Below are positions 33,330 through 43,924 of a DNA stretch of 64,000 nucleotides, one piece after another. Every line of letters begins with the position of its first letter. Position 1 is the stretch's first letter. The stretch is from Trichobilharzia szidati. Taxonomy: Eukaryota > Platyhelminthes > Trematoda > Strigeidida > Schistosomatidae. The stretch is from contig OX235277.1 in NCBI GenBank assembly GCA_944472155.2, forward strand, positions 39,014,758-39,078,757, written 5' to 3'. Under the pieces are notes generated by a model that was not told the DNA's origin, ran no database searches, and was given only the letters and a program-made list of their open reading frames with translations. The translations under genes were made by a program, and so were the position numbers.

Positions 33330-34790
33330 ATTTGTGTTCCCATTGAACAGCGGAAACACGAATCAGGGAAAAACACCGTTTTTGGTCAGCGAAGTAACGT
33401 ATTTCTCCACTCAACGACTTCATTTTCAAGTCAACTGCACAGTCATATTTATATTATGGACTACGAAGGCCTTAAACGGCACTAGAAATCGCTCTGTACT
33501 TATAATGCGGAGGTCGAGAGTTCGAGCCTCTCTCAGGGCACGGATTTTGTGCGTCAGGGGCATAGCGGTTAAGACGCTCGCCAACCATGCACATGGTCCG
33601 GGGTTCGATCCCCGGCCACAGACGCACTCCTTTACCTCGCTGAGCCAGAAATAATGCTGGTGAAGAGGAAAGGTTGGGCATGAGGCTAGCAACCCCATCC
33701 TGTAAAATAAACACTGCTACAGAAACTTCAAGCCACAAGCTTGAAGCCCTATGTTCTACTGGGGAACGTGAAGGAAAAAAAAGAAATCGCTCAGTCAATA
33801 CTGCACATATGATAAGAATAAAGATAATTAAAATGATGTACTAAGGGGAGGCGTAGAGTCGAAGTGGATGAATTACAAAACTTTTAAAGATTAATAATTA
33901 AGCGAATTAGTACTGAGATTTTAAAAGTAGGTCGTGTTGTCCAAAAAACTAAGAGTACGATGATGATATCAATAAAGACGTTGAAGATGAAGTGAAGCGG
34001 GATGGATTCAAGTGGTAAAATAGAATAAAATAAAAGAACATTACTAAGACCAAGGTGAAGAAAGGGGTTTAACATAACTTAAGCTTCTGTCCATGTACAC
34101 CTAGAGCTTCGGTCTTGCATAAATGGAGTGGTTAGATTTGGCCTTGTAGATGACTTTAAAGGATAAATCACGTGTGGGGGTCTGAATAACCTGACTCCAG
34201 AAGGTGTTCACAAATTGAAGACTTCGTCATCCTATGCTCAACTTTCATCAACGGAACCGGGTAGTGTTCAGCTACGTGTTTGCCAAGAACACGCCTACAC
34301 CACTGTTCATCATATGCACTATTGTTTTACCTGAGTACCAACTCCACTATGGCAGTCTATCCAAAGACCGCTTAATAGCTTCTGGGGGGTTGACTATTCC
34401 GTCGGTGACAAAACAGCCAATGGCATCCCCCCCCCCGCGTCAATACCAGAACATCTAATCAGGGACGTAACCGCGTAGAGAACCGCCTCACCGGCCTCTT
34501 GAATGGCGAGATCCCGACCGCCAATCCACTACCCACAGGACACCGAGCTTACCTGACATCATGGAGTGCCCTCCCCATGGACCGCGTTGAGGATTACCAA
34601 GCAAGCCCGGCCACCGGTTTGTCATATATGCAATATTGACTGAGCAATTTCTAGTAACACTGAATGCCTTCTTTTTCCATAATATAAATACGACTGTACA
34701 GTTGCTTGAAAATGAAGTCAGCGAAAAGAAATATATTTTTTTGCTGAACAAAACAAACTGTATTTTCCCTTGGGAATTAATGGGTATATT
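33330..34790. repeat. long inverted repeat of PLE-a type with nested SINE-B
   Basis: 33345-33835 (minus the insertion) is the reverse complement of 34620-34760: shared GACTTCATTTTCAAG, ACTGTACAGTCGTATTTATA, TATTATGG, CACTAGAAATTGCTCAGTCA. The sequence resembles PLE-a terminal repeats. The interior (33840-34620) has no recognised GIY-YIG or RT; its right part (34430-34620) is GC-rich and unrecognised. Confidence 0.65.
33495..33781 (+). mobile_element. SINE-B fused at its 5' end to a tRNA-Ile(UAU)-like 3' half
   Basis: Flanked by AGAAATCGCTC at 33484-33494 and 33782-33792, so the unit inserted as one piece. The first ~53 nt are TACTTATAATG (anticodon arm with TAT) and GAGAGTTCGAGCCTCTC (T arm), matching the 3' half of a tRNA-Ile(UAU). 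SINE-B starts at 33550 (GTGCGTCAGGGGCATAGCGG) and runs through its B box GGGGTTCGATCCCCGG to the GCCCTATGTTC tail and A-run. Confidence 0.8.
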
Positions 34791-35040
34791 TCGCGATTAC
34801 TAATCAAAACAATCTTTAAAAAGAGACAGCAACAACAACTTGTCTATAAAAAGACAATTTACAGTGTTTTCAAAGGTCACCCTTATGATGACTATACATC
34901 TATCTGACATACATCACATCACAACAAAGGCGAAGTAATCAACACATTTCAAACGAAAAAAAAATAAACAAAATGTAGAAATGTTGTTGTATGTATGAAA
35001 GTCATATGATGGTACATGGTAAATCAGCGCTTATTTCAAA
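34790..35040. other. no recognised feature
   Basis: AT-rich spacer. Confidence 0.35.
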
Positions 35041-35244
35041 ACAGTTTTTAAATTATTCTTTTACTTGCAATTAATAGTGTTCTCTGAGCTGGTTGGTTTA
35101 GTTGCGGAGCTTTCGTCGTCCCCCTGCTGGACAACATCCCCTTTCAGCGCAATTTTTAGCATAAAGTGAAATGATTTAAATTTCTTCATGAGTGATAGAA
35201 TTGCGTCTCCCGGTAACCATCTTTACATATGTATTGACCATTTT

Positions 35245-35484
35245 CTATTGACTTGGATTTTGAACTTTCTGGTCACCTGATTTACTTTTTATTAGTTGGT
35301 AGATTTCGTCTATATTAACGTGTTTGTTAATTGCATATTCGTTTGAGTACCAGGCTTCTAGGAATTCCCTGACTGCACTTTTGGTGTTTCCTCTGTCTAA
35401 GATTTCGACATTGTCCCAATCAAATTGATGTCCATAATTGTCTATATGCATTGATACTAAAAAGAATATATCGTATCTTTTCAC
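35245..35484 (-). pseudogene. PLE-b GIY-YIG endonuclease C-terminal half
   Basis: MKRYDIFFLVSMHIDNYGHQ, FDWDNVEILDRGNTKSAVRE, FLEAWYSNEYAINKHV, then IDEIYQLIKSKSGDQKVQNP. The Glu of FLEAW is the expected terminal catalytic Glu. The N-terminal YIG motif (35560-35490) is in another frame and altered (HYID/LKWVSP). Near-identical blocks in 21557-21805 identify the family. Confidence 0.85.
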
Positions 35485-35699
35485 GGCTGATTTGTGTTAT
35501 TGGATTCTGATTCGAAGGGGACACCCACTTTAGTCGATGTAATGCTTGTTGCACTTCATACAATTTATTTTGTAAATGGTATTAATTTTATCCCCTTTTC
35601 CTGTTGTATCTTTCGGTTTGCATAATATCGAATTAAGCGATTTTACTGGTTTGTGTGCTATATCTAATATCAAACGGTTTCAGTATTCTAGCTGTTATT

Positions 35700-35912
35700 T
35701 CAGAGATATTTCTCATGTATGGTAGGATGAATTTTCTTGTGGTCTTTGATGATGGTTTCTTGTTGGTGTTTTAAATTCGACTTTAAACACTTTTTGATGA
35801 AATTTTGTGGATAACCATTCTTTCTGAAGACCGTTTGTAGGTATTTTTCTTCCATTCTTTTCAATTCTGAAGTGCTACAATGTGTTTGAACTGTTTTAAA
35901 CAATGTCTGCAC
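35700..35912 (-). pseudogene. PLE-b linker between RT and endonuclease
   Basis: QTLFKTVQTHCSTSELKRME, EKYLQTVFRKNGYPQNFIKK, CLKSNLKHQQETIIKDHKK. The NGYPQNFIKKCL box is typical of Penelope-like elements just after the thumb. Confidence 0.8.
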
Positions 35913-36064
35913 ACAGTTTCGTTTGTGAGTAATTGGATTATTGCTAGTATAGTTGAGTATTTGATCTGTGTGCGTTGATTTTCTATATACTTGTGTTTCT
36001 AAATCTCCTGTGTTGGTTCTCCTGACTACAGGAAAACGTTGTCTGACGTTCTACTGAGAATTCG

Positions 36065-36360
36065 TGACCACCACCACCAGTGGAGTCCACGATATTAGGT
36101 GTGAGGACAGATAGTCAGCGAAGACACTGGCTAGTAGCGGTGGGTAGCACTACATATAAAGCTGATTCATGAGTTACAATGAATTCCATCTCAACGACTG
36201 ATTGAATGGTCAAATAAGCTCGCCTGTTAACCTTGAAAGGCCCTGCGGGTGGGTGGAGCCATGTGTGCGCACACTGTTGAAGTGCCCAGACTAGGACGAA
36301 ACAGCTGTTCATTACTCCCTGATTTTCACTTGTTCCCCTTCTAGCTGATATCAAACAATG
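36065..36360 (+). mobile_element. SINE-A copy, decayed
   Basis: Upstream block (GATATTAGGTGTGAGGACAG), a tRNA-like remnant GATTGAATGGTC...CGCCTGTTAACCTTGAAAGG, then GAAGTGCCCAGACTAGGACG and AAACAGCTGTTC with tail. A and B boxes degraded. Confidence 0.65.
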
Positions 36361-36669
36361 ACTGACCTTGAAGTTATTCAGATCCCTCCAAATCTAACAC
36401 ACCTGAAAACTTTTAAATTCGTTGGTCCAGTTATCATACTGACCTTTTAAAATTTCGTTTTGAATAATGAAACCAAAATACTCAGAAATCAAGTCATCTG
36501 TCAACCGGTCGGAATGATGGGAAGAACTTTACTACAACAACAACAAACATAGAGGTCATGATTTACGTACGTGTGAGGAGGAGGGTATACAGCGAAATAC
36601 ATAAATGACTTTTAAACCATAGTGGAAAGTGTCAGTCAGGTGTAAGCTTAATATAAGTGGACTTCCGAA

Positions 36670-36880
36670 TTCCCATTTATTATTTATTTTTCTTAAATTT
36701 TATTATAGCTTGATTCCAAATAGATTTTCTGGTACAAGTATGGCATTTTCAGCAATATTATATCGGTAGCCTAAATTCAGTAGGCTGACCATTGATATCA
36801 GGTGTGAGTCGGCTAGGGATTGAACCCCGGACAATATGCATGGTCGGCGAGTGTTCTAACAGCTGAATTACCGACGCACA
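36670..36880 (-). mobile_element. SINE-C copy
   Basis: Minus strand: GTGCGTCGGTAATTCAGCTG, AACACTCGCCGACC, GTCCGGGGTTCAATCCC (B box), then the SINE-C tail (ACCTGATATCAATGGTCAG, AAAATGCCATACTTGTACC, GGAATCAAGCTATAATAAAA). Same head as SINE-B, different tail. Confidence 0.8.
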
Positions 36881-36884
36881 ATTG

Positions 36885-38300
36885 GAGAAGAAACATCCAA
36901 TTCGGCGAAGAAATAAACACTCCTTTTCAATTAGTACCTCATCATCGCCTGGCTCTACAGTAATTTATATTCGTTTTTTACATCAAATTTTTTTCACCGA
37001 ACAAGTGGCAATTTTAATTAATCAGTTTTAAGTATAGGAAGGGGGTGGGGTGAAATTAAAAGGTTAAAGGTCATCAAAACATCAATTAACTAATAGATTT
37101 TAGTAACGAGATATCTAAGTTTTGAAGGAAGGAGGGGTGAAAACTGATTAACTACGGAATTCAAGATAAGTTGATTCTTAGGCGGTGGGTCAGCAACAAG
37201 TTATTACATAATCAACAGATTTGTAAAATAGCGATGATGACCACTTAGAAGAATAGGATGACTCAGAAGAATTACATAAAATACAAACAAGTTAATAGAA
37301 TAGGCAAGAATTTAAAACATAATAAAATAAAAAAGGTCAAAAGATGGTTACAAGGGGAGGGGAAGAAATTGTTTTTAAAAACTAAATACATATCATGTTT
37401 TCGGCCATGATAAAGATAGCGGCTGTACAAATTTCTTTTGAACTCACACACAGATTTGGCTTGTTCAGATGAATTCCGATTGTCCGTGCTCTGTGTAGAA
37501 GTCGTACTCGTAGATCATACAGCGAGAGGTTGGGTGATATACGATAGATAAATAACTCTAAAAGTTTTGTTAGAGTGAGTCGACTTGGTGTTCAGTCAGT
37601 ATCGACGAGATGAATTAGTATTGCGCTGCGCATGGCAGCTTTATTCGGACCTTTGCCAAACCAAGATGGGAGGTATTCAGAAATTCGACGATGAACTTGC
37701 CTGATCGTACGTCCAATGTAACTAGCTGCACACGGGCAGTTAAACTAGTAAATACACATGGAAGAGACGAAACACGGTGGTCTGCCTTTTTTCTTGAACT
37801 ATGCATAGCTTAGCTGCATAGAAAGTCCTTTTGAAGGCACTTCTCAGACGTTGTGATAAGATCTCAATACTAACAACACCTGTGGATTGTAATCTTAAGA
37901 AGACTGGGTTTTTTTGGGAACAGTCGGCACCTTCAACTTTTTACTTGCCTAGTTCATGTATTTGTTGACGAATTTAGTCGGATATTCGTTTTTTACTAAG
38001 TAGGTCACAAATATTACTGAGGTCTTCGTTCAGTGTCGCATTTGAACAGATACCTCTAGCCCGATGAACCAGACATCTAACCAAATTACGTTTGTATTGT
38101 AGAGTCGCGAAACTCAGGAAGTGAGTGAGTATATTGTCCAGTATATTACCCTATACCTAAAACTGATTAACTAAAATAACTACTTGATTGGTAAAAAATA
38201 TTTTGATGTAGAAGACGACTATATATATTAGTGTAGAGCCAGCCAGCCACCTAATGATGTGGAACTAATTGAAATGGAGTGTATATTTCTTCGCTCAATC
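36885..38300 (-). mobile_element. PLE-e copy with inverted terminal repeats
   Basis: Left repeat 36890-36975 and right 38210-38300 are inverted copies (GAAGAAATATACACTCC, TTCAATTAGT, TGGCTCTACA). Minus-strand content: RT thumb (38145-37950: LQYKRNLVRCLVHRARGICS, NEDLSNICDLLSKK), a linker with KKLKVPTVPKK, then GIY-YIG (37770-37430): MCIYQFNCPCAASYIGRTIR, QVHRRISEYLPSWFGKGPNK, then LRVRLLHRARTIGIHL and NKPNLCV. Intact YIGRT motif; several frame breaks. Interior 36985-37420 is AT-rich with no gene. Confidence 0.85.
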
Positions 38301-38452
38301 TGTTGTTTCTTCTCTAAATAAGTGAATGTCTACTGCACACACGCACACACTCAAACACAAAGATTGTCAAAGATTGAGATGAGATAAACATATTCGATAT
38401 GGAATAATACTATCGAAATGCAATGAAGAAAAATCAAGTTATGCATGCTTAC

Positions 38453-38501
38453 TTAACAACGGATCTCCGGGTCCAGGGTCACAAGATGTTGAATGGCTAA
38501 A
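38453..38501 (-). CDS. internal micro-exon 3 of the inferred host gene
   Basis: A 49-nt exon. Its acceptor is a pyrimidine-rich tract ending in TTTTTACAG and its donor is TTAA|GTAAGC. Read in phase 0 it gives FSHSTSCDPGPGDPLL plus one base. It begins with TTTAGCCATTC, similar in style to the start of the 42 kb exon. No repeat family covers it, although PLE-e ends just to its left (38300) and LINE-A begins to its right. Its support rests on the splice sites and on phase compatibility with both neighbours, so it is less certain than the longer exons. Confidence 0.55.
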
Positions 38502-38599
38502 CTGTAAAAATGCAGACAAAAAGAAAAACAAAAGACCGTGAATAAAATAGGCGTATGATAAGAAATAAGGTGGAAATTAATTAATCGGGTGTATTTTCC

Positions 38600-39495
38600 T
38601 TATTTATAGTAGACTGGATTACGCGTCAGACTGTGAGGACGAACTCGAAGACTTACAGGCAGGCAGGCGAAAATCAACAAACTGGCTGAAGAGGCGAGAC
38701 AGGACTCCAGATGAACATAGAGAAGATGAAGACAGAGGCGATGAAGATAACCAACTACCACCAACAGCAATAGCAACAACAACCAGCACCAATCACCATC
38801 AACCGGAGAGACTTGACAGAGGTCACTTCCTTCACCATGAAGCACAGTTTCAAAAACAGACAGTCGGACAGCACGGATGAAGATGTCGAAGCAAGCCAGC
38901 CAGAATCGGGTAGTCAAGCAAGATACACCTTCATCAACCTGAAACCAGTTTGGAAATCTTCTCCACTCACTCATTCACTCAGCCAGCATAAATAAAAAGA
39001 TCCGAACTTTCAACACAAATGTGAAGTTAGTCAGTCACTGTTTCCATTCCGGTCAGAAACTTGCACTGCTTTTCCGTCACGATTTCCAACACCCTGTTGC
39101 AGACTTTTATCAACAGTTCCCCACTTCACTGGCCCAATACTGAAGATCAAATGGCTAGCCAGACAGAAAGAATTAGCAACAAGAAACTCTTCAATGGAAA
39201 AAACCAATCAACAGCCGGGTGTTCAACAAATATGTAGGAGAAAACGGAGATGAATCAGTCATAAATTGAAGAGGTCGTCGAATGACATTGCGCCAACAGC
39301 TGGCTATCGCTCAAGTGGGATCCCAACGGGGAGCAACGAGTAGGTGACATGGAGGTGATCGTGTGAGTTCGAAGAGGAGGTGAAAGATTATGGGCAATCG
39401 TGGGCACAGCTGAAGAGAACAGCAAAAGACAGAACAAAGTAGAGATGTGTTGTTGATGCCCTATGTCCCACTCGGAACCCAAGAGAATGATAATT
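38600..39495 (+). mobile_element. LINE-A 3' fragment
   Basis: Begins in the RT thumb (TQQTG-like, NKLAEEARQDSR, NIEKMKTEAMKITNYHQQQ) and runs through INRRDLTEVTSFT, DSTDEDVEASQPES, ASINKKIRTFNTNVK, TEDQMASQTERISNKKLFN to a C-terminal KRTAKDRTKxRCVVDALCPT and GCCCTATGTCCCACTCGG. The most 5'-extended LINE-A copy here, heavily frameshifted. Confidence 0.8.
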
Positions 39496-39499
39496 TAAT

Positions 39500-40395
39500 A
39501 TTGCCAGAGTTATACTACTAGTCCTAATGACTGACATAAAAAAGGAGGTAGAAAAGAACCATGATGGTAGGATTATGTGGTGCGACATAATTAGTATAGT
39601 ACGCTTTATAATATGTTAACTGGTTAGGAGCACTGAACATGTCTATCTGTGAAACCAAGTTTATTTCTTGCTGGTTGGTACGTAATGGCAAAACACAAGT
39701 GTCACCACAGCCATCTAGGAATCCTAATCTTCGTCTTTCAGTACTGTAACCAGTGATAACGTCACCATTGAATTATTTGCCTTGAAGACAACACCTTGGA
39801 GAAAAACTGTAATTATCATATTGACTCATTACTTCACGGTTTCAGTAATAGGCAGAAAGTAAGCCAGAGGTCAAGGGTCTATCGCCAATAGCGCTCGACA
39901 AACTGAAATCAACTTAAAGTGGGAAGTGATGACAATGACTTCTACATTCTTGGTCTCAGGACTGTAAACACGCTTAACAAGATTCAATCGCAGCACGTGG
40001 TCCAGGTTCGGCATACACACACACAGTCGACACATTCCTAAGTATTACATTCTTAACTAGCCAACGGCCTCTTCCATGTGTACTGTATGTATTTTAGCCT
40101 TTGGAATGATTGCTGTTTATAGTTGGATGCTTATTGAAGGCGTTCATCTATTGAATATATTATTTTTAACATTTATTGTAAGAAGATTCCGATTCTCATG
40201 TTATAGTACAATTGGTTGGGGTGAGTATTAGTACAGTCATGTGTTTATTTTTTCTTTTTGTAATAATGATTTGTCTTGTTGCTTTTGAATTGAAGATGAA
40301 TTCAATTTTGAACTTCCTCTCGTTGCTTGATTATATCGAAATGTTTTTGGCTTGCAGTGCGAACGCTATGATGATGTCTGACGATTAACTTGAAA
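39500..40395. other. no recognised gene
   Basis: AT-rich intron DNA without convincing ORFs or repeats. Confidence 0.4.
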
Positions 40396-40640
40396 CAGTC
40401 TAGGGAATGGTAACTAGAAGTGGAGTCCATCAAGATATGCACTTCTTCCTATTTGGGGTTCGTCACCTCCGTGTACCTGTAATATTCACTAAGTGATGGT
40501 GTCCCCACTGAGACTCGAACCCAGTACCTATCGATGTGAACGTCTAAGTGTCACAAACTACACTACTTTGGCCACAAGAACCACTTTTTGTGCAGTGGGT
40601 GTCAGTGGTCTAGTTCATTCAGACATCTATAAAAGACAAA
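40395..40640 (-). mobile_element. Sm-alpha-like SINE, decayed
   Basis: Minus strand: TGGTTCTTGTGGCCAAAGTA, B box GGGTTCGAGTCTCAGTGG, then GGTGACGAACCCCAAATAGG (core with C3 to G) and AAGAAGTGCATATC in place of GAAA and stem III, then TTGATGGACTCCAC. Confidence 0.7.
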
Positions 40641-40700
40641 ATAATTGAGCGAAGAATTTCCTTTTCGATAAATTCCCCTTCTGGCTCTACAGTTATATAT

Positions 40701-40943
40701 TTATTATTATTATTATTTATCCTTCACGTTCCCAGTGGAACATAGGGCTTCAAGCTTGTGGCTTGAAGTTTCTGTAGCAGTGTTTATTTTTACAGGATGG
40801 TGTTGCTAGCCTCATTTCCAACCTTTCCTTTTCATCAGCATTATTTCTGGCTTAGCGAGATAAAGGAGTGCTTCGGCCGTAGATCGAACCCTGAACCATG
40901 TGCATGGTCGGCGAGCATCCTAACTGCTATGCCACCGACGCTT
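40701..40943 (-). mobile_element. SINE-B nested in PLE-d terminal repeat
   Basis: Target-site duplication ACAGTTATATAT at 40689-40700 and 40944-40955. Tail on the plus-strand left is (TTA)n; CCCAGTGGAACATAGGGC is the LINE-A-like 3' end in reverse; B box region GTAGATCGAACCCTGAACC; head AGGATGCTCGCCGACC. Confidence 0.9.
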
Positions 40944-41029
40944 ACAGTTATATATATATATATGTTTATACACATCGAATACTCTAGATTAGTAGTCAAT
41001 AAAAATATTAGTGTTTTTTAAATAATATC

Positions 41030-41390
41030 TACCAATTTAACTGCTCCTGTGGAGTCAGCCAGTTACATAGGCCGTACAATTAGGCGTGTTTATCGTCGAA
41101 TTTACGAATATCACCCTGCCTGGTTAAGCAAAGGACAAACAAAATCGATTCCTAGCGCCATTCTTTCTCATCTTGTGGATACAGAACACAAGGTTGGTGT
41201 CAACGAAGCAGCTTTCAAAGTCATTTACCGTATACCAACAAATCTTAATTTTGCCTTAAGAGTTCGCTTACTATATATTGCTGAGGCCGTTGGGATCCAC
41301 ATTGAGAAGCCTAATTTTTGCGTCCAAAAGAAGATGTTGGTTCAGACATTGTCCTTACCACCCTGGCCATCTAGGTTTGAATGATCCTCA
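41030..41390 (+). pseudogene. PLE-d GIY-YIG endonuclease
   Basis: YQFNCSCG at 41030-41055, a one-base frame change, then SYIGRTIRRVYRRIYEYHPA, WLSKGQTKSIPSAILSHLVD, TEHKVGVNEAAFKVIYRIP, LRVRLLYIAEAVGIHIEKPN and CVQKKMLVQTLSLPPWPS (41049-41384). The YIG motif, the conserved Arg and the EAV helix are present. It is the best-preserved GIY-YIG domain in the window; only the N-terminal junction is broken. Confidence 0.9.
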
Positions 41391-41629
41391 ATTTTTATAG
41401 AAATTTTCTTAATTTTAGTTGATATTCTATTTGCTACTATATCTTTATTATTATTGTAATTTAAGCATCCTTAATGAACTGTAATTCCATTGAGATTTTA
41501 CTTTACAAATCGATATTATTTAGAAAACACTAATATTGTTATTGACTACCGTTCTAGAATATTTTATGTATATAAACATATATATATATATATATATATG
41601 TAATTGTAGAGCCAGAAGAGGAGGAAATT

Positions 41630-42047
41630 TTTGGTTGGACGCTAGTAACTAGTGTGACGTGTCTTTTCCTTTCTTTGGTGCAGACTGAATTCTATCAGTC
41701 AAGCTTTCAGTGTGGCCATCATTCTAGGTAGCTCGTCATCACGGTGCACATTGATTTGATGATATTAGATAGTTGGAGGCAATCGGCCACAGGAAGCCTT
41801 GCCAGGACCTAGGTTTCGTGCTAGTTGGCACTCACCAGTCAGTCAGCAAGCCGTATCTGCAACTGCCTTGAAGGAACTCATGTCCCTTCTGAGATTCGAA
41901 CCCACATCACCCAGTGCCACCCGCAGTCAGAGTCGTTACCACTGCACCAGCTATTCGGGCTCGCGATTGACCTTCTGTGGGACTGTAGTGGGTATTTTGA
42001 TTGGACACTAGTAACGAGTGTGACGTGTCTAGTCCTTTCTTTCGTGC
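41630..42047 (-). mobile_element. SINE-D nested in PLE-d terminal repeat
   Basis: Flanked by AGGAGGAAATT at 41619-41629 and 42048-42058. Minus strand: upstream block, tRNA-like GAATAGCTGGTGCAGTGG (A box), GGGTTCGAATCTCAG (B box), hammerhead-like CTGGTGAGTGCCAACTAGCAC, GAAACCTAGGTC and the tail (GCCTCCAACTATCTAATATC). Length 418 bp. Confidence 0.85.
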
Positions 42048-42172
42048 AGGAGGAAATTATCGAAAAGGATATTCTTTGCTTAACTGTATTTTGTATTTTA
42101 ATAAATAATTAATCGATAATTAGAAAGTCTTTTTTAAAAAAATAAAATGAAACATCAAAGGGGAAAACTTAC

Positions 42173-42682
42173 CCATCGAATTCTTCTCCTCCGTGTATTC
42201 GACGAGGATGACGATGAGGTTGAAAGATTCATTGTATTCGTAAAATCAATATGTGTTGACGAGACAGGAATCGGTTTAGTATTTGAATGTAATTGTAAGT
42301 GATTATTATTATTTGATTTTTGTAATGGTTTTTTAGAGAATTCCAAACAATTACTTAATGGACCATGAGCTTTAGGTAAACGTTTTGGATCAATATAATC
42401 AGGTGTTAAATGTACAGCATTTTGATGAGGATGAAGATGAGGATAAGCATAATATTCTTTATATCGTTGTGTAGAATCATTATGACCAACAGTAGCATAT
42501 GGTGAATGCAATAGCTTTGTATCAATAGTTGATGTTGTCAGCGAAGCAGCTCTCAGCCGTTCGAATAAACCACGAGCCCAATTTGATTTTGATGTAATAG
42601 AATCTTTATTGATTGTAATATGATTAGTATTATTGTTATTACTATCCGATTGACCGTGAATATTTAATGAATGACTATGAAA
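42173..42682 (-). CDS. internal exon 2 of the inferred host gene (Ser/Asn/His-rich)
   Basis: A 510-nt (170-codon) exon, phase 0 at both ends. The acceptor lies just above 42682 (TTTTTTCGTATACTTTCAG) and the donor is TGG|GTAAGT at 42173. No stop occurs across the span. The peptide has a possible structured patch WARGLFERLRAA near residues 35-46, then polar low-complexity sequence rich in His, Asn and Ser, a Ser run and RRRR near the end. It sits between a PLE-d remnant at 40640-42090 and PLE-f at 42785-43915 but resembles neither. Phase 0 matches the exon at 56137-56456 upstream and the exon at 38453-38501 downstream. This is the best-supported coding segment of the window. Protein family unknown. 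Confidence 0.75.
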
Positions 42683-42784
42683 CTGAAAGTATACGAAAAA
42701 ATATGAGGAAAAACAGTAATTGTAAGTTAGAAGGTCAATTATTGATATAAGGATAAAACTTGGGCATTGTGGGCAATGAGTATA

Positions 42785-43920
42785 ACTCCATTATGGATAA
42801 AATTCATTTTGATAAAGTCTCACCCAGTGTAGTGTTACACAGTATATATTTAGTGATCAAAACAAGTGATTCAACGAAAGCTGTGCAATCGTATATATTT
42901 GGTTTTTAAGAAGTTATGTCCGGTAAGGGAATTGAATCATAGGTGTGAATGCATAAAATAATAATAATAATAATAGTAGTATGAAATGCAATTAAAACTC
43001 ACCGACTCATCTGTATTGCTGAAGCCGTCTTTGGCTATCGAAACAGAATAGCCAGATCTGTGTGCACAAAAAAGTTTGTTCAACTCCATCTTTCATAGTC
43101 TTAATTCCTATATGCTAAAGTATGGTAACCCCTAATCATATTTTGGCTGCACAATTTTTTTTTTCATTTTTTCTATTCAATTTGTATACTCTTCCTTTAT
43201 TATATCAATTGTTACTATTGTAACAACAGAAGACAAGGGCCAGGCAACAGAACGTTTATTACGGAAGATCAACACATATTTATAGATTTTGATGTACATT
43301 ATTGTCGGTTAATGTTAGTAGAAAATACAGTCTGTTGATTGGTTGTTTCTCACACAAAGTTAACCTTGCATCTCTATGTGGCTGTGTCAGTTCATCTATA
43401 TGTTAACTGTATCCGCCTGTCCATCTTGACCTTGTTTTCACATGACTAACATTGACCTCAATTACTGTCAACCAATTTGGCTAGCAACCATCTCTCACCA
43501 CACTATTACTATTCTTACGTTGAACTGTCCCCAGTATTATTTCACTCGTTCCACTTGTCATTCTAAATCAATTCTGTCTTGCAACATGAAATTCTATTAT
43601 CAAATTTCACGCAATAAAACGGGACGTTTGTATTTTATTCGATTTGTCTACTAATCTTATAATTGCACACCCTTTTTCAAGTTCTATCCATCCTATAACA
43701 TTAATTGTTTTGCCACTTGACATTTAACTATGATTATAATCACAAACATTTTAGTTTTAATTGCATTTCATATTATTATTGTTATTATTTTATGCATTCA
43801 CACCTATGATTCAATTCCCTTACCGGATATAACTTCTTAAAAACCATATGTGCACGATTGTACCGTTTGATAATAAATTCGTTGTTGGCGTAAGTCTCTT
43901 CGCTGAATCCCTTGTTTTGA
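42785..43920 (+). mobile_element. PLE-f remnant with inverted terminal repeats
   Basis: 42870-42998 and 43755-43905 are inverted copies (GGTTTTTAAGAAGTTATATC, GGTAAGGGAATTGAATCATA, GTGTGAATGCATAAAATAAT). Just inside the left repeat the plus strand reads RLICIAEAVFGYRNRIARS then VCTKKFVQL (42998-43090), the C-terminal helix of a GIY-YIG domain. The rest of the protein is missing. A 215-bp repeat (43210-43430) is nested inside. Confidence 0.75.
43210..43430 (+). repeat. 215-bp repeat, partner of 63115-63335
   Basis: ACAGAAGACAAGGGCCAGGC, TTGATGTACATTATTGT, GTTAACCTTGCATCTC and TGTATCCGCC recur in reverse complement at 63115-63335. Noncoding, family unknown. Confidence 0.7.
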
Positions 43921-43924
43921 TATT

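Larger units (their letters stand above)
35060..36060 (-). mobile_element. PLE-b copy 3: RT tail, linker, GIY-YIG, one terminal repeat
   Basis: Minus strand order: RT thumb remnant at 36050-35920, linker frame 35912-35700, a frameshifted segment with IVCKP-like residues, and GIY-YIG pieces 35560-35245. The left end 35060-35220 is the terminal repeat shared with 21285-21425, with a hammerhead-like block (CTGAAAGGGGATGTTGTCC...GGGGACGACGAAAGCTCCG). Confidence 0.85.
40640..42090 (+). mobile_element. PLE-d copy 2 with both terminal repeats split by SINEs
   Basis: Left terminal repeat 40640-41010 is interrupted by a SINE-B (40701-40943); right repeat 41515-42090 is interrupted by a SINE-D (41630-42047). 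The repeats are inverted copies of each other and match those of copy 1 at 13335-14680. Between them is the GIY-YIG domain; RT is absent. Confidence 0.9.

Noticed and set aside
43003..43057. Possible extra exon (minus strand, SGYSVSIAKDGFSNTDES with AG and GTGAGT borders)
   Set aside because: The plus strand of the same bases reads RLICIAEAVFGYRNRIARS, the C-terminal helix of a PLE GIY-YIG domain, and the exon phase (2 in, 0 out) does not fit the 56 kb exon.
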